DNA from: Gammaproteobacteria bacterium
GTDB taxonomy: Bacteria; Pseudomonadota; Gammaproteobacteria; JAKBBU01
Reading direction: 5' to 3'
DNA length: 43,586 bases
Assembly (NCBI GenBank): GCA_021773195.1
Contig: JAJFKN010000052.1
Coordinates: 1 to 43,586 of the forward strand
Shown: piece by piece, positions 1 to 8,815 of the stretch
Layout: every line of letters starts with the position of its first letter
Position numbering within the stretch: position 1 is the stretch's first letter
The notes under the pieces: generated by a model
What the model saw: the letters and a program-made list of their open reading frames with translations, nothing else
The model's database searches: none
What the model was told of the DNA's origin: nothing
Position numbers and translations under genes: made by a program

Positions 1-170
1 AGTTTTGTTTCGTCACCAGTAAAACCCGAAGGTCTCACTCGCAACATGCTTAGTATTAAGGCTAGCCCTAATACTAAGTCTTAGCTCTAGGCACTATTAA
101 CAGTGCCCACACGCATGGCTTACTAATTTTTAAAGAACGTCCTGGTCGGGAAAACTTCCCGTACAGGGTG
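1..170 (-). other. rRNA operon leader (16S gene just off the left edge)
   Basis: Read on the minus strand, this stretch matches the layout of a gammaproteobacterial 16S leader. A boxA-like antitermination site CGTTCTTTAAAA lies at 139-128 and is followed by GTGTGGGCACT, as in the E. coli leader. Two hairpins are visible: CGGGA/TCCCG at 147-161 and a 10-bp perfect stem (CTTAGTATTA/TAATACTAAG) at 49-78. The first could affect early transcription and the second could be a processing stem; both roles are inferred. The last bases before the edge (AAACAAAACT) resemble sequence directly before a 16S 5' end, so the mature 16S should begin within a few bases outside the window. Confidence 0.85.
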
Positions 171-175
171 AAGGA

Positions 176-203
176 ATTCTATAGGAAAATGCTTACGTGT
201 CAA
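176..203 (-). promoter_or_regulatory. Sigma70 promoter of the rRNA operon
   Basis: A perfect -35 TTGACA (203-198) and a -10 TAGAAT (181-176) are separated by 16 bp on the minus strand, directly upstream of the boxA leader. The -35 starts only about 24 bp after the tyrS stop codon and no terminator lies between, so tyrS transcripts could run into the rRNA operon. Confidence 0.8.
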
Positions 204-226
204 TAGGAAGAAGCGAACTAAATTAC

Positions 227-1417
227 TTACTTAATTGTAACCTTGGCAAAACGCCTTTTACCCACTTGAAAAATATGCGTTGTCCCGGCTCTTATTTGCA
301 GCTTTTTGTCGCTGACCCGCTCACCATCCATACGTACGCCTCCTTGCTCCACCATACGGTAAGCATCGGAAGTGCTAGGAGTTAATTGAGCAGATTTTAA
401 TATTTGTGCGATGGATAATTGGCCTTCTGGCGCGGGTAACTCCACTTCAGGTATGTTATCGGGCATTTGGCCCTTCTGAAAACGTTCAATGAACCCTTGG
501 AAAGCCTTCTCACCTTCTTTATCCCCGTGAAAGCGTGCGACGATTTCTTGAGCAAACGCCATCTTAATATCTCGTGGGTTGGTCCCTTGTTGTATGCTTT
601 CTTTCCAATCTGCAATAGCTTGATTGCTACGAAAGCTGAGCAAATCGATGTAACGCCACATTAACTCATCGGAGAGAGACATGATTTTGCCAAATATTTC
701 ATGGGCAGACTCCGTGATACCAATATAGTTATCATAGGATTTGGACATTTTTTTCACACCGTCCAATCCTTCGATCAGGGGCATAGTCATAACCACTTGA
801 GGTTTTTGCCCATGTTGCTTTTGTAATGTACGGCCCATAAGCAAATTAAACTTTTGATCCGTGCCGCCTAATTCAACGTCCGCTTCCATAGCCACAGAGT
901 CGTAACCCTGCACTAGCGGATACAGGAATTCATGAATGGCAATGGGTTGCTCAGACTGAAAGCGTTTATGGAAATCATCGCGCTCTAACATACGTGCTAC
1001 GGTATAAGAAGAGGCCAGCTTAATCATATCAACAGCAGACTTCGCAGCCATCCAAGTGGAATTGAACATAATAACGGTTTTTTCGGGATCTAGAATTTTA
1101 TACACTTGTTGTTCATAGGAATTGGCATTTTCTTGTACTTCTTCTGGTGTTAAGGGCTTTCTTGTAATGTTTCTGCCGCTAGGATCCCCGATCATGCCGG
1201 TAAAATCTCCGATCAAGAAAACTACTTCATGACCTAAATCTTGGAATTGACGCATTTTGTTTATCAGGACAGTATGCCCCAAATGCAAGTCAGGGGCGGT
1301 TGGATCGAAGCCCGCCTTAATACGCAAGGTTTTACCAGACTCCAGCAGGGTTTTTAATTCCTCTTCTTGGATAATTTCGTCGGCGCCACGTTTAATCAAT
1401 TCCAGTGCATCGTTCAT
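227..1417 (-). CDS. tyrS: Tyrosine--tRNA ligase
   Basis: Cytoplasmic class I aminoacyl-tRNA synthetase that activates tyrosine with ATP and charges tRNA-Tyr. The 396 residues show the class I signature HLGH (residues 45-48) after FDPTAPDL, the [13 protein letters not shown] segment of the Rossmann fold, and KMSKS near residue 222. A C-terminal S4 RNA-binding domain spans roughly 335-396. Length and motif spacing fit the TyrZ-type branch found in Pseudomonas and Haemophilus rather than the E. coli TyrS type. The start [11 protein letters not shown] is conventional, with only a weak upstream ribosome site. It is divergent from mepM and sits directly upstream of the rRNA operon, an arrangement known in other gammaproteobacteria. 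Confidence 0.97.
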   Translation of the reverse strand: MNDALELIKRGADEIIQEEELKTLLESGKTLRIKAGFDPTAPDLHLGHTVLINKMRQFQDLGHEVVFLIGDFTGMIGDPSGRNITRKPLTPEEVQENANSYEQQVYKILDPEKTVIMFNSTWMAAKSAVDMIKLASSYTVARMLERDDFHKRFQSEQPIAIHEFLYPLVQGYDSVAMEADVELGGTDQKFNLLMGRTLQKQHGQKPQVVMTMPLIEGLDGVKKMSKSYDNYIGITESAHEIFGKIMSLSDELMWRYIDLLSFRSNQAIADWKESIQQGTNPRDIKMAFAQEIVARFHGDKEGEKAFQGFIERFQKGQMPDNIPEVELPAPEGQLSIAQILKSAQLTPSTSDAYRMVEQGGVRMDGERVSDKKLQIRAGTTHIFQVGKRRFAKVTIK

Positions 1418-1526
1418 TAATTTTTCAACCCAATTTTCAACCTAGTAATTACCAATCATTTCCGGTATTTTGTTACCCTTTCGTTGAGAGATCGCCACTA
1501 CAGTTGCCCAAGGTTTCTGTGTTTCA

Positions 1527-2876
1527 ATGACCTCTCTTGCATACCAACGGACTGGACAGCCAATGGACTACTATTTCTTGCGCAATAATACCACTGCTAT
1601 GCATAACAGTAAAAGCCTGCTTTGGCTTAGCAGCTTCATTTGTATCGCTCTTGCCCTAATCATCACATTCTGCACAAGTGATAATCAAGCTAGTTTTACC
1701 ACAACAAAAACTGTGAGCTTGCCTCAAGCCAGTGAATCGCCCATTCGCCATAGTTTACGCACCATTGAACATCCCACCTGGCAAAGTGCCAATATTAAAG
1801 TGAACAAAGGCGATACCCTAGACAGCATTTTTAAACAGCAAGGCTTAAATGCCAGACTGTTACAGCAAATTATGAATTTGGGTGCACCAGTTAAAGCTCT
1901 ACAGGCTTTGCATCCAGGCCAAACCCTCAAATTCATTATGAATGAACAGGGTCAATTGGAAGAATTATTCATTCCAGTGAGTAAAAATCAACTATTAGTT
2001 ATTCGCAATACAGGACAAGGCTTTGAAGCAAAAACCACAGACTTACCTATCACAAATAAAATGACTTTTGCATCGGGCACCATTACCGGCTCTCTTTATC
2101 TTTCAGCTAAAAACGCCGGTTTAAGTAAAGCATCCATCTCACAGTTAAGCTCTATTTTTGGAGGGGAAATTGACTTTGCTAAAACCTTACGTAAAGGCGA
2201 CACTTTTAATGTGGTTTATGAGAAAAAATATTTGAATGGTAAACACATTGGCAATGGCGATATTATTGCAGCAGAAATAAAAACCCACGGCAAAACTTAC
2301 GCCGCGACCCGCTACATTGACCCACGGGGAAAAACCCACTACTACTCACCTAAAGGCATGAATTTACACCAACCCATAGAGCGTTATCCTCTACATTTTG
2401 CCTTTATCAGTTCAACTTTTTCTTTGCATCGTTATCATCCGATCCTGCATATATATCGCCCCCATTATGGCGTAGATTTAGCTGCAGTAACAGGCACACC
2501 CATTCACTCAACCGCTAATGGTCGAATCATTTTTATTGGTAAAGACGGCGGTTATGGTAATGCTATTAAAATCCGACACAATAGAAAATACACGATGATT
2601 TATGGACATATGTCTCGTTTTGCAAAACATATGCATCATGGTACACGGGTACATGAAGGACAATTGATTGGTTACGTAGGTCAAACTGGTTTAGCAACAG
2701 GACCACATTTGCATTATGAAGTACGCATCTATGGCAAACCAAAGGACCCTTTAAAAATTAAACTGCCCCATGGTGGCCCTATCAAAAAGACCTATTTAAA
2801 GGATTATTTACCTGTAGCCCAGACTGAAATGGCTGAGCTGAATGCGCTATCTCAAGATCACATAACGAATAGTTAA
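1527..2876 (+). CDS. mepM: Murein DD-endopeptidase, M23 family (MepM-like)
   Basis: Periplasmic zinc endopeptidase expected to cut peptide cross-links so new glycan strands can be inserted. The N-terminus has a single signal anchor (SLLWLSSFICIALALI). A LysM/OapA-like segment follows (VNKGDTLDSIFKQQGL, about residues 92-150), then a middle domain and the C-terminal LytM domain. Zinc ligands are intact: H313 and D317 in HYGVD, and the HLHYE motif with H394/H396, so the enzyme should be active, unlike EnvC further downstream. Length (449) is close to E. coli MepM (440). Three in-frame ATGs (1527, 1563, 1599) precede the anchor and none has a strong ribosome site; 1599 would place the hydrophobic segment in the usual position. 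Neighbours tyrS, anmK and erpA match the Pseudomonas order. Confidence 0.92.
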   Translation: MTSLAYQRTGQPMDYYFLRNNTTAMHNSKSLLWLSSFICIALALIITFCTSDNQASFTTTKTVSLPQASESPIRHSLRTIEHPTWQSANIKVNKGDTLDSIFKQQGLNARLLQQIMNLGAPVKALQALHPGQTLKFIMNEQGQLEELFIPVSKNQLLVIRNTGQGFEAKTTDLPITNKMTFASGTITGSLYLSAKNAGLSKASISQLSSIFGGEIDFAKTLRKGDTFNVVYEKKYLNGKHIGNGDIIAAEIKTHGKTYAATRYIDPRGKTHYYSPKGMNLHQPIERYPLHFAFISSTFSLHRYHPILHIYRPHYGVDLAAVTGTPIHSTANGRIIFIGKDGGYGNAIKIRHNRKYTMIYGHMSRFAKHMHHGTRVHEGQLIGYVGQTGLATGPHLHYEVRIYGKPKDPLKIKLPHGGPIKKTYLKDYLPVAQTEMAELNALSQDHITNS

Positions 2877-2882
2877 TCGATT

Positions 2883-3986
2883 ATGGAACAAAGACTTTTC
2901 ATTGGTGTCCTTTCAGGCACGAGCATCGATGCCATTGATGCAGTAATTGTGGATTTGGCTTCGGACATACCAAAGGTTATAGCAAGCCATAGCCATGCGA
3001 TTCCACACCTGGTTCAAAAACATTTACAAACGCTTTGCCAGTCTCCTCAAGGCAGCTTAGATGACATTGGGAAATTGGATCTAGCCTTAGGCACTTTATT
3101 CGCTCAAGCCATACAACAATTATTAAAAAAAGCCCGTATATCAGCCAAGTCCATTGAAGCTATTGGCAGCCATGGCCAAAACATTCGACATTGCCCAGAA
3201 GATAACTTTACGCTTCAAATTGGTAATCCCCATGTCATTACACAAATTACAGGCATTACCACGGTGGCGGATTTCCGCCGTAGTGACGTAGCATTAGGCG
3301 GCCAAGGTGCGCCGCTTTCGCCTATTTTTCATGAACATTGTTTTCGCCATGAAACAATCACTCGGGCGATTCTCAACTTAGGCGGCATCGCTAACATCAC
3401 CCTATTAAAACCCGGGCAACCCACCCAGGGATTCGATACGGGCCCAGCAAATACCTTGATGGATCGCTGGGTCCATCAACATAAAAAACTGCCCTATGAT
3501 CACATGGGTGAATGGGCTTCTAGCGGTAGCGTACACGCATTATTATTAGAACATCTATTGAAAGATTCTTATTTTTCTAAACAACCACCTAAAAGTACAG
3601 GAAGAGAATATTTCAACATCCACTGGTTAGAAGGTTATTTAAAAGGTTTACCACACTCACCTAAAGCCGAAGATGTGCAAAGTACATTAGCCGCGTTAAC
3701 TGCCAAATCTGTCAAACTGTCTCTTGAGCAAAGCTATATTACGTCCGGTGAATTGTATATCTGTGGTGGTGGTATCCATAATCAACACCTCATGGGATTG
3801 CTGCAAAAAGAATGTCAAAATTTTACAGTCATGGATGTGGAAAACTTAGGTATTAATGCTGATTGGCTGGAAGCGGTTCTCTTTGCTTGGTTAGCAAAAC
3901 AAGCCATGGAAGGAAAAAAATTAGATTTACGCGCTATCACTGGAGCAAGCAAAGCGACTAATTACGGCATCATCTACCCAGCTTAA
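2883..3986 (+). CDS. anmK: Anhydro-N-acetylmuramic acid kinase
   Basis: Cell-wall recycling kinase that hydrolyses the 1,6-anhydro ring of anhydroMurNAc and phosphorylates it to MurNAc-6-phosphate. The AnmK signature is clear: N-terminal GVLSGTSIDAIDAVIVD (residues 8-24), GSHGQNIRH, TVADFRRSDVALGGQGAPLSP and NLGGIANIT followed by GFDTGPAN, all parts of the actin-like ATPase fold. Length (367) is typical of the family. It begins 6 bp after the mepM stop and is probably cotranscribed with it, which joins wall cutting to recycling. No MurQ etherase is visible in the window, so the later step must be elsewhere or absent. Confidence 0.96.
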   Translation: MEQRLFIGVLSGTSIDAIDAVIVDLASDIPKVIASHSHAIPHLVQKHLQTLCQSPQGSLDDIGKLDLALGTLFAQAIQQLLKKARISAKSIEAIGSHGQNIRHCPEDNFTLQIGNPHVITQITGITTVADFRRSDVALGGQGAPLSPIFHEHCFRHETITRAILNLGGIANITLLKPGQPTQGFDTGPANTLMDRWVHQHKKLPYDHMGEWASSGSVHALLLEHLLKDSYFSKQPPKSTGREYFNIHWLEGYLKGLPHSPKAEDVQSTLAALTAKSVKLSLEQSYITSGELYICGGGIHNQHLMGLLQKECQNFTVMDVENLGINADWLEAVLFAWLAKQAMEGKKLDLRAITGASKATNYGIIYPA

Positions 3987-4034
3987 CCTTGTCAGTTCAT
4001 GGTTTGATTTCAAGACTCAGTTGACTAGAGTATC

Positions 4035-4157
4035 AATCAATGGCGCACCTCCGATCCCATTTTTTCAAACACGCTGTAAATACATCCCTGTACGCTTCGT
4101 GTCCGCATCCCTGCGGCCAAGAGTTTGCAAGAATGGAATCCTCGGTTTCCATTGATT
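4035..4157. repeat. Copy 1 of a ~122-bp dispersed element with 9-bp terminal inverted repeats
   Basis: The segment is bounded by AATCAATGG (4035-4043) and its exact reverse complement CCATTGATT (4149-4157). It lies in the gap between anmK and erpA and has no convincing coding content. A second copy of nearly the same length lies at 14443-14564. Shared internal blocks include AAACACG, AATACAT.CCTGTA and GGTTTCCATTGATT. The design resembles a MITE or other non-autonomous palindromic repeat; mobility is inferred. Confidence 0.7.
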
Positions 4158-4216
4158 GTTCTGTATATGCGAATGGTTCATGCATCTTGGAATCAAGCCA
4201 AGGGGAACAAGAATAA

Positions 4217-4618
4217 TTAGGCAGAAAAAGACGACCCACAACCACAGGTGGTTACAGCATTGGGATTGCGAATCACAAATTGCGCACCATTGATATCTTC
4301 TTTGTAATCGATTTCAGCACCCACTAAGTATTGAAAGCTCATGGGGTCTACTAGTAATTTAACGGTCGTAGTGCCTGAACCACCTTCATCGCCATCTTCT
4401 TGGACTTCTTTTTCTATGACTGTGTCATCGGGATTCTGCGTTTCATCGAAGGTGAAACCGTATTGGAAACCTGAGCAGCCGCCCCCGGTAACGAAAACCC
4501 GCAATTTTAGCTCAGGATTTTGTTCTTCTTGAATTAATTCCCACACTTTACTGACGGCACTGTCGGTAAAGACTAGGGGTTCAGGAATCACGGTAATGGG
4601 TTCTGCTACGGACATCAT
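4217..4618 (-). CDS. erpA: Iron-sulfur cluster insertion protein ErpA
   Basis: A-type carrier that passes Fe-S clusters to apo-targets, including enzymes of isoprenoid synthesis. The three conserved cysteines are present: C48 in GGGCSGF and C125/C127 in TTCGCGSSF at the C-terminus. The 133 residues exceed E. coli ErpA (114). Most of the surplus is an acidic and Gly-rich insertion around residues 75-85 (EDGDEGGSG) before the conserved VDPMSFQYL, plus a short N-terminal extension. The start could be either of two adjacent ATGs (MM). It is convergent with anmK and physically separate from the SUF operon at 25-31 kb, whose clusters it probably receives. Confidence 0.95.
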   Translation of the reverse strand: MMSVAEPITVIPEPLVFTDSAVSKVWELIQEEQNPELKLRVFVTGGGCSGFQYGFTFDETQNPDDTVIEKEVQEDGDEGGSGTTTVKLLVDPMSFQYLVGAEIDYKEDINGAQFVIRNPNAVTTCGCGSSFSA

Positions 4619-4749
4619 GGGCTCCAGGAATATTTCTATCGTCTTCTATATACCCTTGATTATCCGCTAGATAGTCCCCAGAGTCAATTTCCCCACCCCA
4701 AGGAGGGCCATTTCAGCCCTTCCCGCCTTTCCTTCACAGCCCATTTCGG

Positions 4750-4755
4750 TATAAT
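4750..4755 (+). promoter_or_regulatory. -10 box of the DedA gene, very close to its ATG
   Basis: A perfect TATAAT ends 6 bases before the ATG at 4762. Transcription would start at or next to that ATG, giving a leaderless or nearly leaderless message. No good -35 is visible at the right spacing and no Shine-Dalgarno precedes the ATG, so this remains tentative. Confidence 0.4.
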
Positions 4756-4761
4756 CATGCC

Positions 4762-5412
4762 ATGGAAACCATACAGACCCTTTTGGGCTATTTTCTACAT
4801 ATTGACCAGTACTTACAGGCCCTCATCACCTATATGGGACCGTGGATTTATGTTTTGCTGTTCGCCATTATCTTCTGTGAAACAGGTTTGATTATCATGC
4901 CTTTTTTGCCGGGTGACTCGCTCTTATTTGCTGCGGGCACCCTAGCCGGTATCGGAGCCATAGATATTCACCTCTTGGCTGTTACTTTGGTCATTGCTGC
5001 CCTTTTAGGGGATACGGTCAATTATGCTGCCGGCCACTGGATAGGTCCCAAAATTTTTCAAAAGGAAGATTCATTCTTCTTCAAAAAAGATTATTTGAAT
5101 AAAACCCATAGTTTTTACCAACGGTACGGCGGTAAAACCATCATCATCGCCCGTTTCATTCCAATCATCCGTACCTTCGCTCCCTTTATTGCTGGCGTAG
5201 GCACAATGCGCTACAAACATTTTTTATTATTTAATATTACAGGTGGTATCCTTTGGATTTATGGCCTGCTGTATATCAGTTACTTTTTTGGAAACATACC
5301 CTTTATTCAAAAGAATTTTAGTTGGGTGATCGTGGCCATTATTTTAATTTCCATCACACCGCCTATTTTAGAATATATGCGGCAGTTTTATCGCCGAGAA
5401 CGAGAACATTAA
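4762..5412 (+). CDS. DedA family (SNARE-associated/VTT) inner-membrane protein
   Basis: Polytopic inner-membrane protein of the DedA/Tvp38 superfamily; members take part in lipid-carrier flipping, proton-motive-force homeostasis and membrane stress resistance. The family signature is visible: ETGLIIMPFLPGDSLLFAAG near residues 40-60, an acidic and amphipathic re-entrant stretch, and ARFIPIIRTFAPFIAGVG around 130-150 with its conserved arginines. Additional hydrophobic segments lie near the C-terminus (WIYGLLYISYFFG and VIVAIILISITP). Length (216) is typical. It is followed, after an AT-rich inverted repeat, by hemJ. Which DedA subfamily and which substrate cannot be decided from the sequence alone. 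Confidence 0.92.
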   Translation: METIQTLLGYFLHIDQYLQALITYMGPWIYVLLFAIIFCETGLIIMPFLPGDSLLFAAGTLAGIGAIDIHLLAVTLVIAALLGDTVNYAAGHWIGPKIFQKEDSFFFKKDYLNKTHSFYQRYGGKTIIIARFIPIIRTFAPFIAGVGTMRYKHFLLFNITGGILWIYGLLYISYFFGNIPFIQKNFSWVIVAIILISITPPILEYMRQFYRREREH

Positions 5413-5442
5413 ATCAAAATAGTAGACTGCTTATTTTGATTT
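5411..5442. repeat. 11-bp perfect inverted repeat between the DedA gene and hemJ
   Basis: AAATCAAAATA (5411-5421) and TATTTTGATTT (5432-5442) form a perfect stem with a 10-base loop directly at the upstream gene's stop codon. No T-run follows, so it is not a standard intrinsic terminator. It may stabilise the upstream transcript end or attenuate read-through into hemJ. Confidence 0.55.
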
Positions 5443-5480
5443 AGGGCTCACTAACCCAAGGGTGCTAAGGAGGCAAATAC

Positions 5481-5903
5481 ATGAAATGGATTCTGGCGTT
5501 ACATATAATCTTCATGGTGACATGGTTCGCTGGACTATTTTATTTGCCTAGACTTTATGTCTATCACGCCATGAGCAAAGATAAAACATCCACCGACCGT
5601 TTCAAAATCATGGAACGCAAGCTGTATTTTGGCATTACAACACCCAGTGCCCTGCTAAGCACTTTTTTTGGTTTGTGGTTATTATTCCAACATTACGATG
5701 CCTACAGCCACATGATGTGGATGCACCTTAAATTATTTTTAGTCATGTTATTGTGGGGTTATCAATTGTATTTAGGTTTTTTGTGGTGGATCTTTAAAAC
5801 AGATCGTAATCAGCATAGCCATACCTATTACCGGTACATTAATGAGTTCCCCGTATTATTGCTTTTTGCCATTGTGATCTTAGTGATCGTAAAACCTTTC
5901 TGA
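5481..5903 (+). CDS. hemJ: Protoporphyrinogen IX oxidase HemJ
   Basis: Inner-membrane enzyme that oxidises protoporphyrinogen IX to protoporphyrin IX, the penultimate step of haem synthesis. The 140 residues form four hydrophobic segments and keep the HemJ pattern: ALHIIFMVTWFAGLFYLPRL at the N-terminus with H8 as a candidate haem ligand, KIMERKLYFGITTPSA, then a WMHLKLFLV helix and a C-terminal NEFPVLLL. A strong ribosome site (AAGGAGG) lies 8 bases before the ATG. It is followed 13 bases later by a 41-residue membrane peptide and then gpmI. HemG and HemY types are not seen in the window. Confidence 0.93.
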   Translation: MKWILALHIIFMVTWFAGLFYLPRLYVYHAMSKDKTSTDRFKIMERKLYFGITTPSALLSTFFGLWLLFQHYDAYSHMMWMHLKLFLVMLLWGYQLYLGFLWWIFKTDRNQHSHTYYRYINEFPVLLLFAIVILVIVKPF

Positions 5904-5916
5904 TGGGAGATTGATT

Positions 5917-6042
5917 ATGGAAGAACCAAAACAAAAACCACCACGTCGCTGGCTTTGGTTCGTTGCTCTTTATGCCACATCTATTATTGCCATCGGTAGC
6001 GTCAGTTATTTACTAAGATACTTAGTAATGAAATTAAGTTGA
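5917..6042 (+). CDS. Small single-pass membrane protein, DUF2474-like (41 aa)
   Basis: A short gene read directly from the sequence: [14 protein letters not shown], then one hydrophobic helix (about residues 13-33), ending [17 protein letters not shown] ribosome site lies a few bases before the ATG, and the TGA stop overlaps the GAGGAAAG ribosome site of gpmI, so it fits tightly between hemJ and gpmI. The pattern of a proline/arginine N-terminus, RRWLWFV, and a single helix ending LLRYLV resembles DUF2474 peptides, some of which accompany cytochrome bd-type oxidases. That assignment rests on pattern memory only. No oxidase gene is nearby; a haem- or respiration-related role is a guess from the hemJ neighbour. 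Confidence 0.7.
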   Translation: MEEPKQKPPRRWLWFVALYATSIIAIGSVSYLLRYLVMKLS

Positions 6043-6049
6043 GGAAAGT

Positions 6050-7597
6050 ATGCAACATCGCCCATTAGCTTTAGTGATTTTAGATGGCTGGGGACAGCGC
6101 GAAGAAAGTGATGGCAACGCCATTGCCTTGGCTGAAACCCCCTGTTGGGATAAACTACAAAAAGAATGTTCCCATACCCTTATCGGCGGTTCGGGCCCAA
6201 GCGTAGGATTACCAAAGGGACAAATGGGCAATTCCGAAGTGGGACATTTAAACATGGGGGCGGGGCGTGTGGTGTATCAAGACATTACACGCATCGATAA
6301 AGCCATCAGTGATGGTAACTTTTTTACAAACCCTGTTTTAACACAAGCCATGCAGCAAGCTGTTGATAACGGTAAAGCTGTACACGTGCTGGGCTTATTA
6401 TCCTCCGGTGGTGTACACAGTCATGAAAATCAAATTCATGCCCTATGTGATTTAGCGGCACAACAAGGCATCACAAAACTTTATTTCCACGCACTACTGG
6501 ATGGCCGTGACACACCACCGCGTAGCGCATTAACCTCATTGCATAAACTGGAACAACACTTAGAAAAATTGGGCATAGGACGCATCGTTTCTATGACTGG
6601 ACGTTATTATGCAATGGACCGTGATAACCGTTGGGAACGGGTTTCAACGGCTTATGACCTTTTGACTCAAGGTGTTGCAAATCATCAGTTTAGTAGTGTA
6701 AAACAAGGCTTAGAAGCCGCCTATGCCCGCGATGAAGGCGATGAATTCCTGCAAACGACATCCATTACCCCTAAAGGAGAAAACCCCATCACCATCCAGG
6801 ATGGCGATTCTGTGGTGTTTATGAATTTCCGTGCCGATCGAGCTCGACAATTAACCCGCGCACTTTGTGATAAGGACTTTTCAGCCTTTGAACGTAAAGT
6901 CATTCCTCAATTGGGCACTATGGTAACCCTCACTCAGTACGCCGCAGACATTCCTGCTGAAATAGCATTTGCCCCTATAAGACCTGATAATACGCTTGCT
7001 GAATATCTTTCTAACTTAGGTTTAAAACAATTGCATATTGCTGAAACAGAAAAATATGCCCATGTGACTTTTTTCTTTAATGGTGGCCGAGAAGAACCTT
7101 TCCCTGGAGAGGAACGTATTCTTATTCCTTCGCCTAAGGTGGCGACATACGATTTACAACCAGAAATGAGTGCACCTGAAATTACAGAAAAATTAGTCCA
7201 AGCTATCCTAGAGGAACGCTTTGATGTGATCATTTGTAATTTTGCCAATGCTGACATGGTGGGTCATACGGGCCATTTAGACGCCGCTATCAGTGCCGTT
7301 GAAACCCTCGATAATTGTTTAGAAGAAGTATCTTCAGCTTTAAAAAAAGTAGGCGGTGAATTATTAATTACCGCTGATCATGGCAATGTGGAACAAATGT
7401 TTGATCCCAGCACAAACCAACCGCACACAGCTCATACCAGCGAATTAGTACCTTTGGTCTATATGGGACGCGAAGCTACTGTAATAAACAAAGAAGGCAT
7501 CTTGGCAGACATTGCACCCACCATGTTAGCTATCATGGGGATTGATTGCCCCCCAGAAATGACGGGGCAACCTATATTTAAAACTAAAGGTTCCTAG
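6050..7597 (+). CDS. gpmI: 2,3-bisphosphoglycerate-independent phosphoglycerate mutase
   Basis: Manganese-dependent glycolytic/gluconeogenic enzyme that interconverts 3- and 2-phosphoglycerate in the cytoplasm. The 515 residues fit the alkaline-phosphatase-fold family: metal-binding D12 in LVILDGWG, the catalytic serine S62 in [15 protein letters not shown], the substrate-binding stretch [21 protein letters not shown], and the C-terminal metal sites [13 protein letters not shown] and [11 protein letters not shown] followed by HTAHT. A GAGGAAAG ribosome site precedes the ATG. envC follows after 2 bases, the same adjacency as gpmI-envC in E. coli and other gammaproteobacteria, which suggests cotranscription. 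Confidence 0.97.
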   Translation: MQHRPLALVILDGWGQREESDGNAIALAETPCWDKLQKECSHTLIGGSGPSVGLPKGQMGNSEVGHLNMGAGRVVYQDITRIDKAISDGNFFTNPVLTQAMQQAVDNGKAVHVLGLLSSGGVHSHENQIHALCDLAAQQGITKLYFHALLDGRDTPPRSALTSLHKLEQHLEKLGIGRIVSMTGRYYAMDRDNRWERVSTAYDLLTQGVANHQFSSVKQGLEAAYARDEGDEFLQTTSITPKGENPITIQDGDSVVFMNFRADRARQLTRALCDKDFSAFERKVIPQLGTMVTLTQYAADIPAEIAFAPIRPDNTLAEYLSNLGLKQLHIAETEKYAHVTFFFNGGREEPFPGEERILIPSPKVATYDLQPEMSAPEITEKLVQAILEERFDVIICNFANADMVGHTGHLDAAISAVETLDNCLEEVSSALKKVGGELLITADHGNVEQMFDPSTNQPHTAHTSELVPLVYMGREATVINKEGILADIAPTMLAIMGIDCPPEMTGQPIFKTKGS

Positions 7598-7599
7598 AC

Positions 7600-8739
7600 A
7601 TGAAAAAGCTAATAACGATAGTTTTCGCAATAGGCATCCTGATGGCCAACGTGATGAATGATGCCCAAGCCAGTGAAAGTAATAAAACAAAACTACATAA
7701 AGTCAACAATCAAATTCAAACAGTCAAACAGAATATCGCTTTGAACCAATCAAAATTAGACAGCATCAACCATCAATTAAAAAATGCTGAAGAAACCATG
7801 GGAACCTTAGATCGGGATTTGCGCGGCATCAACAAACAATTAGACAAAAAAAACAAAGCCTTAAATCGACTATACCAAACCCGTGATAAATACCAAGATC
7901 AATTGGCTAAGCAACATAAGAATTTAAATCAAGCCATTACCAATGCCTATGTCATCAGCCAGCAAAGCACGATAAAAGTTCTTTTAAATGAGGAAGACCC
8001 CAATGAAATAAGTCGTATGCTGCACTATTACCAATACATTAACCATGCCCAATTGAGTCTCATGGTTCAAACCAAAGACACCCTGACTGAGATCAATCAA
8101 ACGACTCAAGCCATTGAAGCAAAGAAAGTGGCTCTAAAACAATTACAAAACCAAAAACAACACAAACGCAGCCAATTGAAGTCATTGCAAAAACACCGCA
8201 ACAAACTGGTTTCCACCCTAAATAATAATATCAATTCCGGTCAAGGACACTTAAAAGAATTAGAAAGCAACCGAGCCCAACTAGAGAAATTATTGAATTC
8301 TTTTGCAAGGACCTACCCGAGTAAATTCTTTGCTCATAGCAAAGGTAAGCTCATTTGGCCCACCAAGGGTTCCATCACAAAATCTTTTGATAGCACCATC
8401 AAACATAGCCAAATCAAATTGAATGGCGTCATCATCAGGGCCCCTGAGGGACAAAATGTTTATGCTATCGCCCCTGGCCGTGTAGTCTTTGCTAACTGGT
8501 TGCGCGGGTATGGGCTACTGCTCATCGTAGATCATGGTGATGGCTACATGACGCTCTACGGTTACAACCAAAGCCTTTACAAAAAAACCGGCGACCAGGT
8601 ACAGGCTGGTGAACTTTTGGCCACCGTGGGCGATAGCGGCGGACAAGCTCAAAGCGGGCTATACTTTGGGGTAAGGCGCAATGGAAAGCCCTTAAACCCC
8701 CAAGTCTGGTGTAAGGCTTCTGGCCCGCGTCTTGCATAG
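7600..8739 (+). CDS. envC: Murein hydrolase activator EnvC
   Basis: Periplasmic regulator that activates septal amidases (AmiA/AmiB type) during cell separation, normally under FtsEX control. A cleavable signal peptide (MKKLITIVFAIGILMA to about residue 25) is followed by a long coiled coil (about 28-235) and a C-terminal LytM domain (about 245-375). The LytM domain has lost its zinc ligands: the HxGxD position reads LNGVI and the HxH position reads GLYFGVR. It therefore cannot be a peptidase and fits the EnvC activator class. The LYGYNQSLYKKTGDQV segment is characteristic of EnvC. It starts 2 bases after gpmI and ctpA follows, the usual gpmI-envC-ctp order. Confidence 0.94.
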   Translation: MKKLITIVFAIGILMANVMNDAQASESNKTKLHKVNNQIQTVKQNIALNQSKLDSINHQLKNAEETMGTLDRDLRGINKQLDKKNKALNRLYQTRDKYQDQLAKQHKNLNQAITNAYVISQQSTIKVLLNEEDPNEISRMLHYYQYINHAQLSLMVQTKDTLTEINQTTQAIEAKKVALKQLQNQKQHKRSQLKSLQKHRNKLVSTLNNNINSGQGHLKELESNRAQLEKLLNSFARTYPSKFFAHSKGKLIWPTKGSITKSFDSTIKHSQIKLNGVIIRAPEGQNVYAIAPGRVVFANWLRGYGLLLIVDHGDGYMTLYGYNQSLYKKTGDQVQAGELLATVGDSGGQAQSGLYFGVRRNGKPLNPQVWCKASGPRLA

Positions 8740-8815
8740 GTCTCTCCTGGGGATAAATAGTCAATTCCATTGACTTAGCCACTTCACAAGGATGTCGAAG
8801 GTTGGGAGTAACTTT

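Noticed and set aside
4033..4245. Minus-strand open frame of 70 codons between anmK and erpA
   Set aside because: It lies over the dispersed inverted-repeat element, runs into erpA in another frame, and has no ribosome site or family resemblance.
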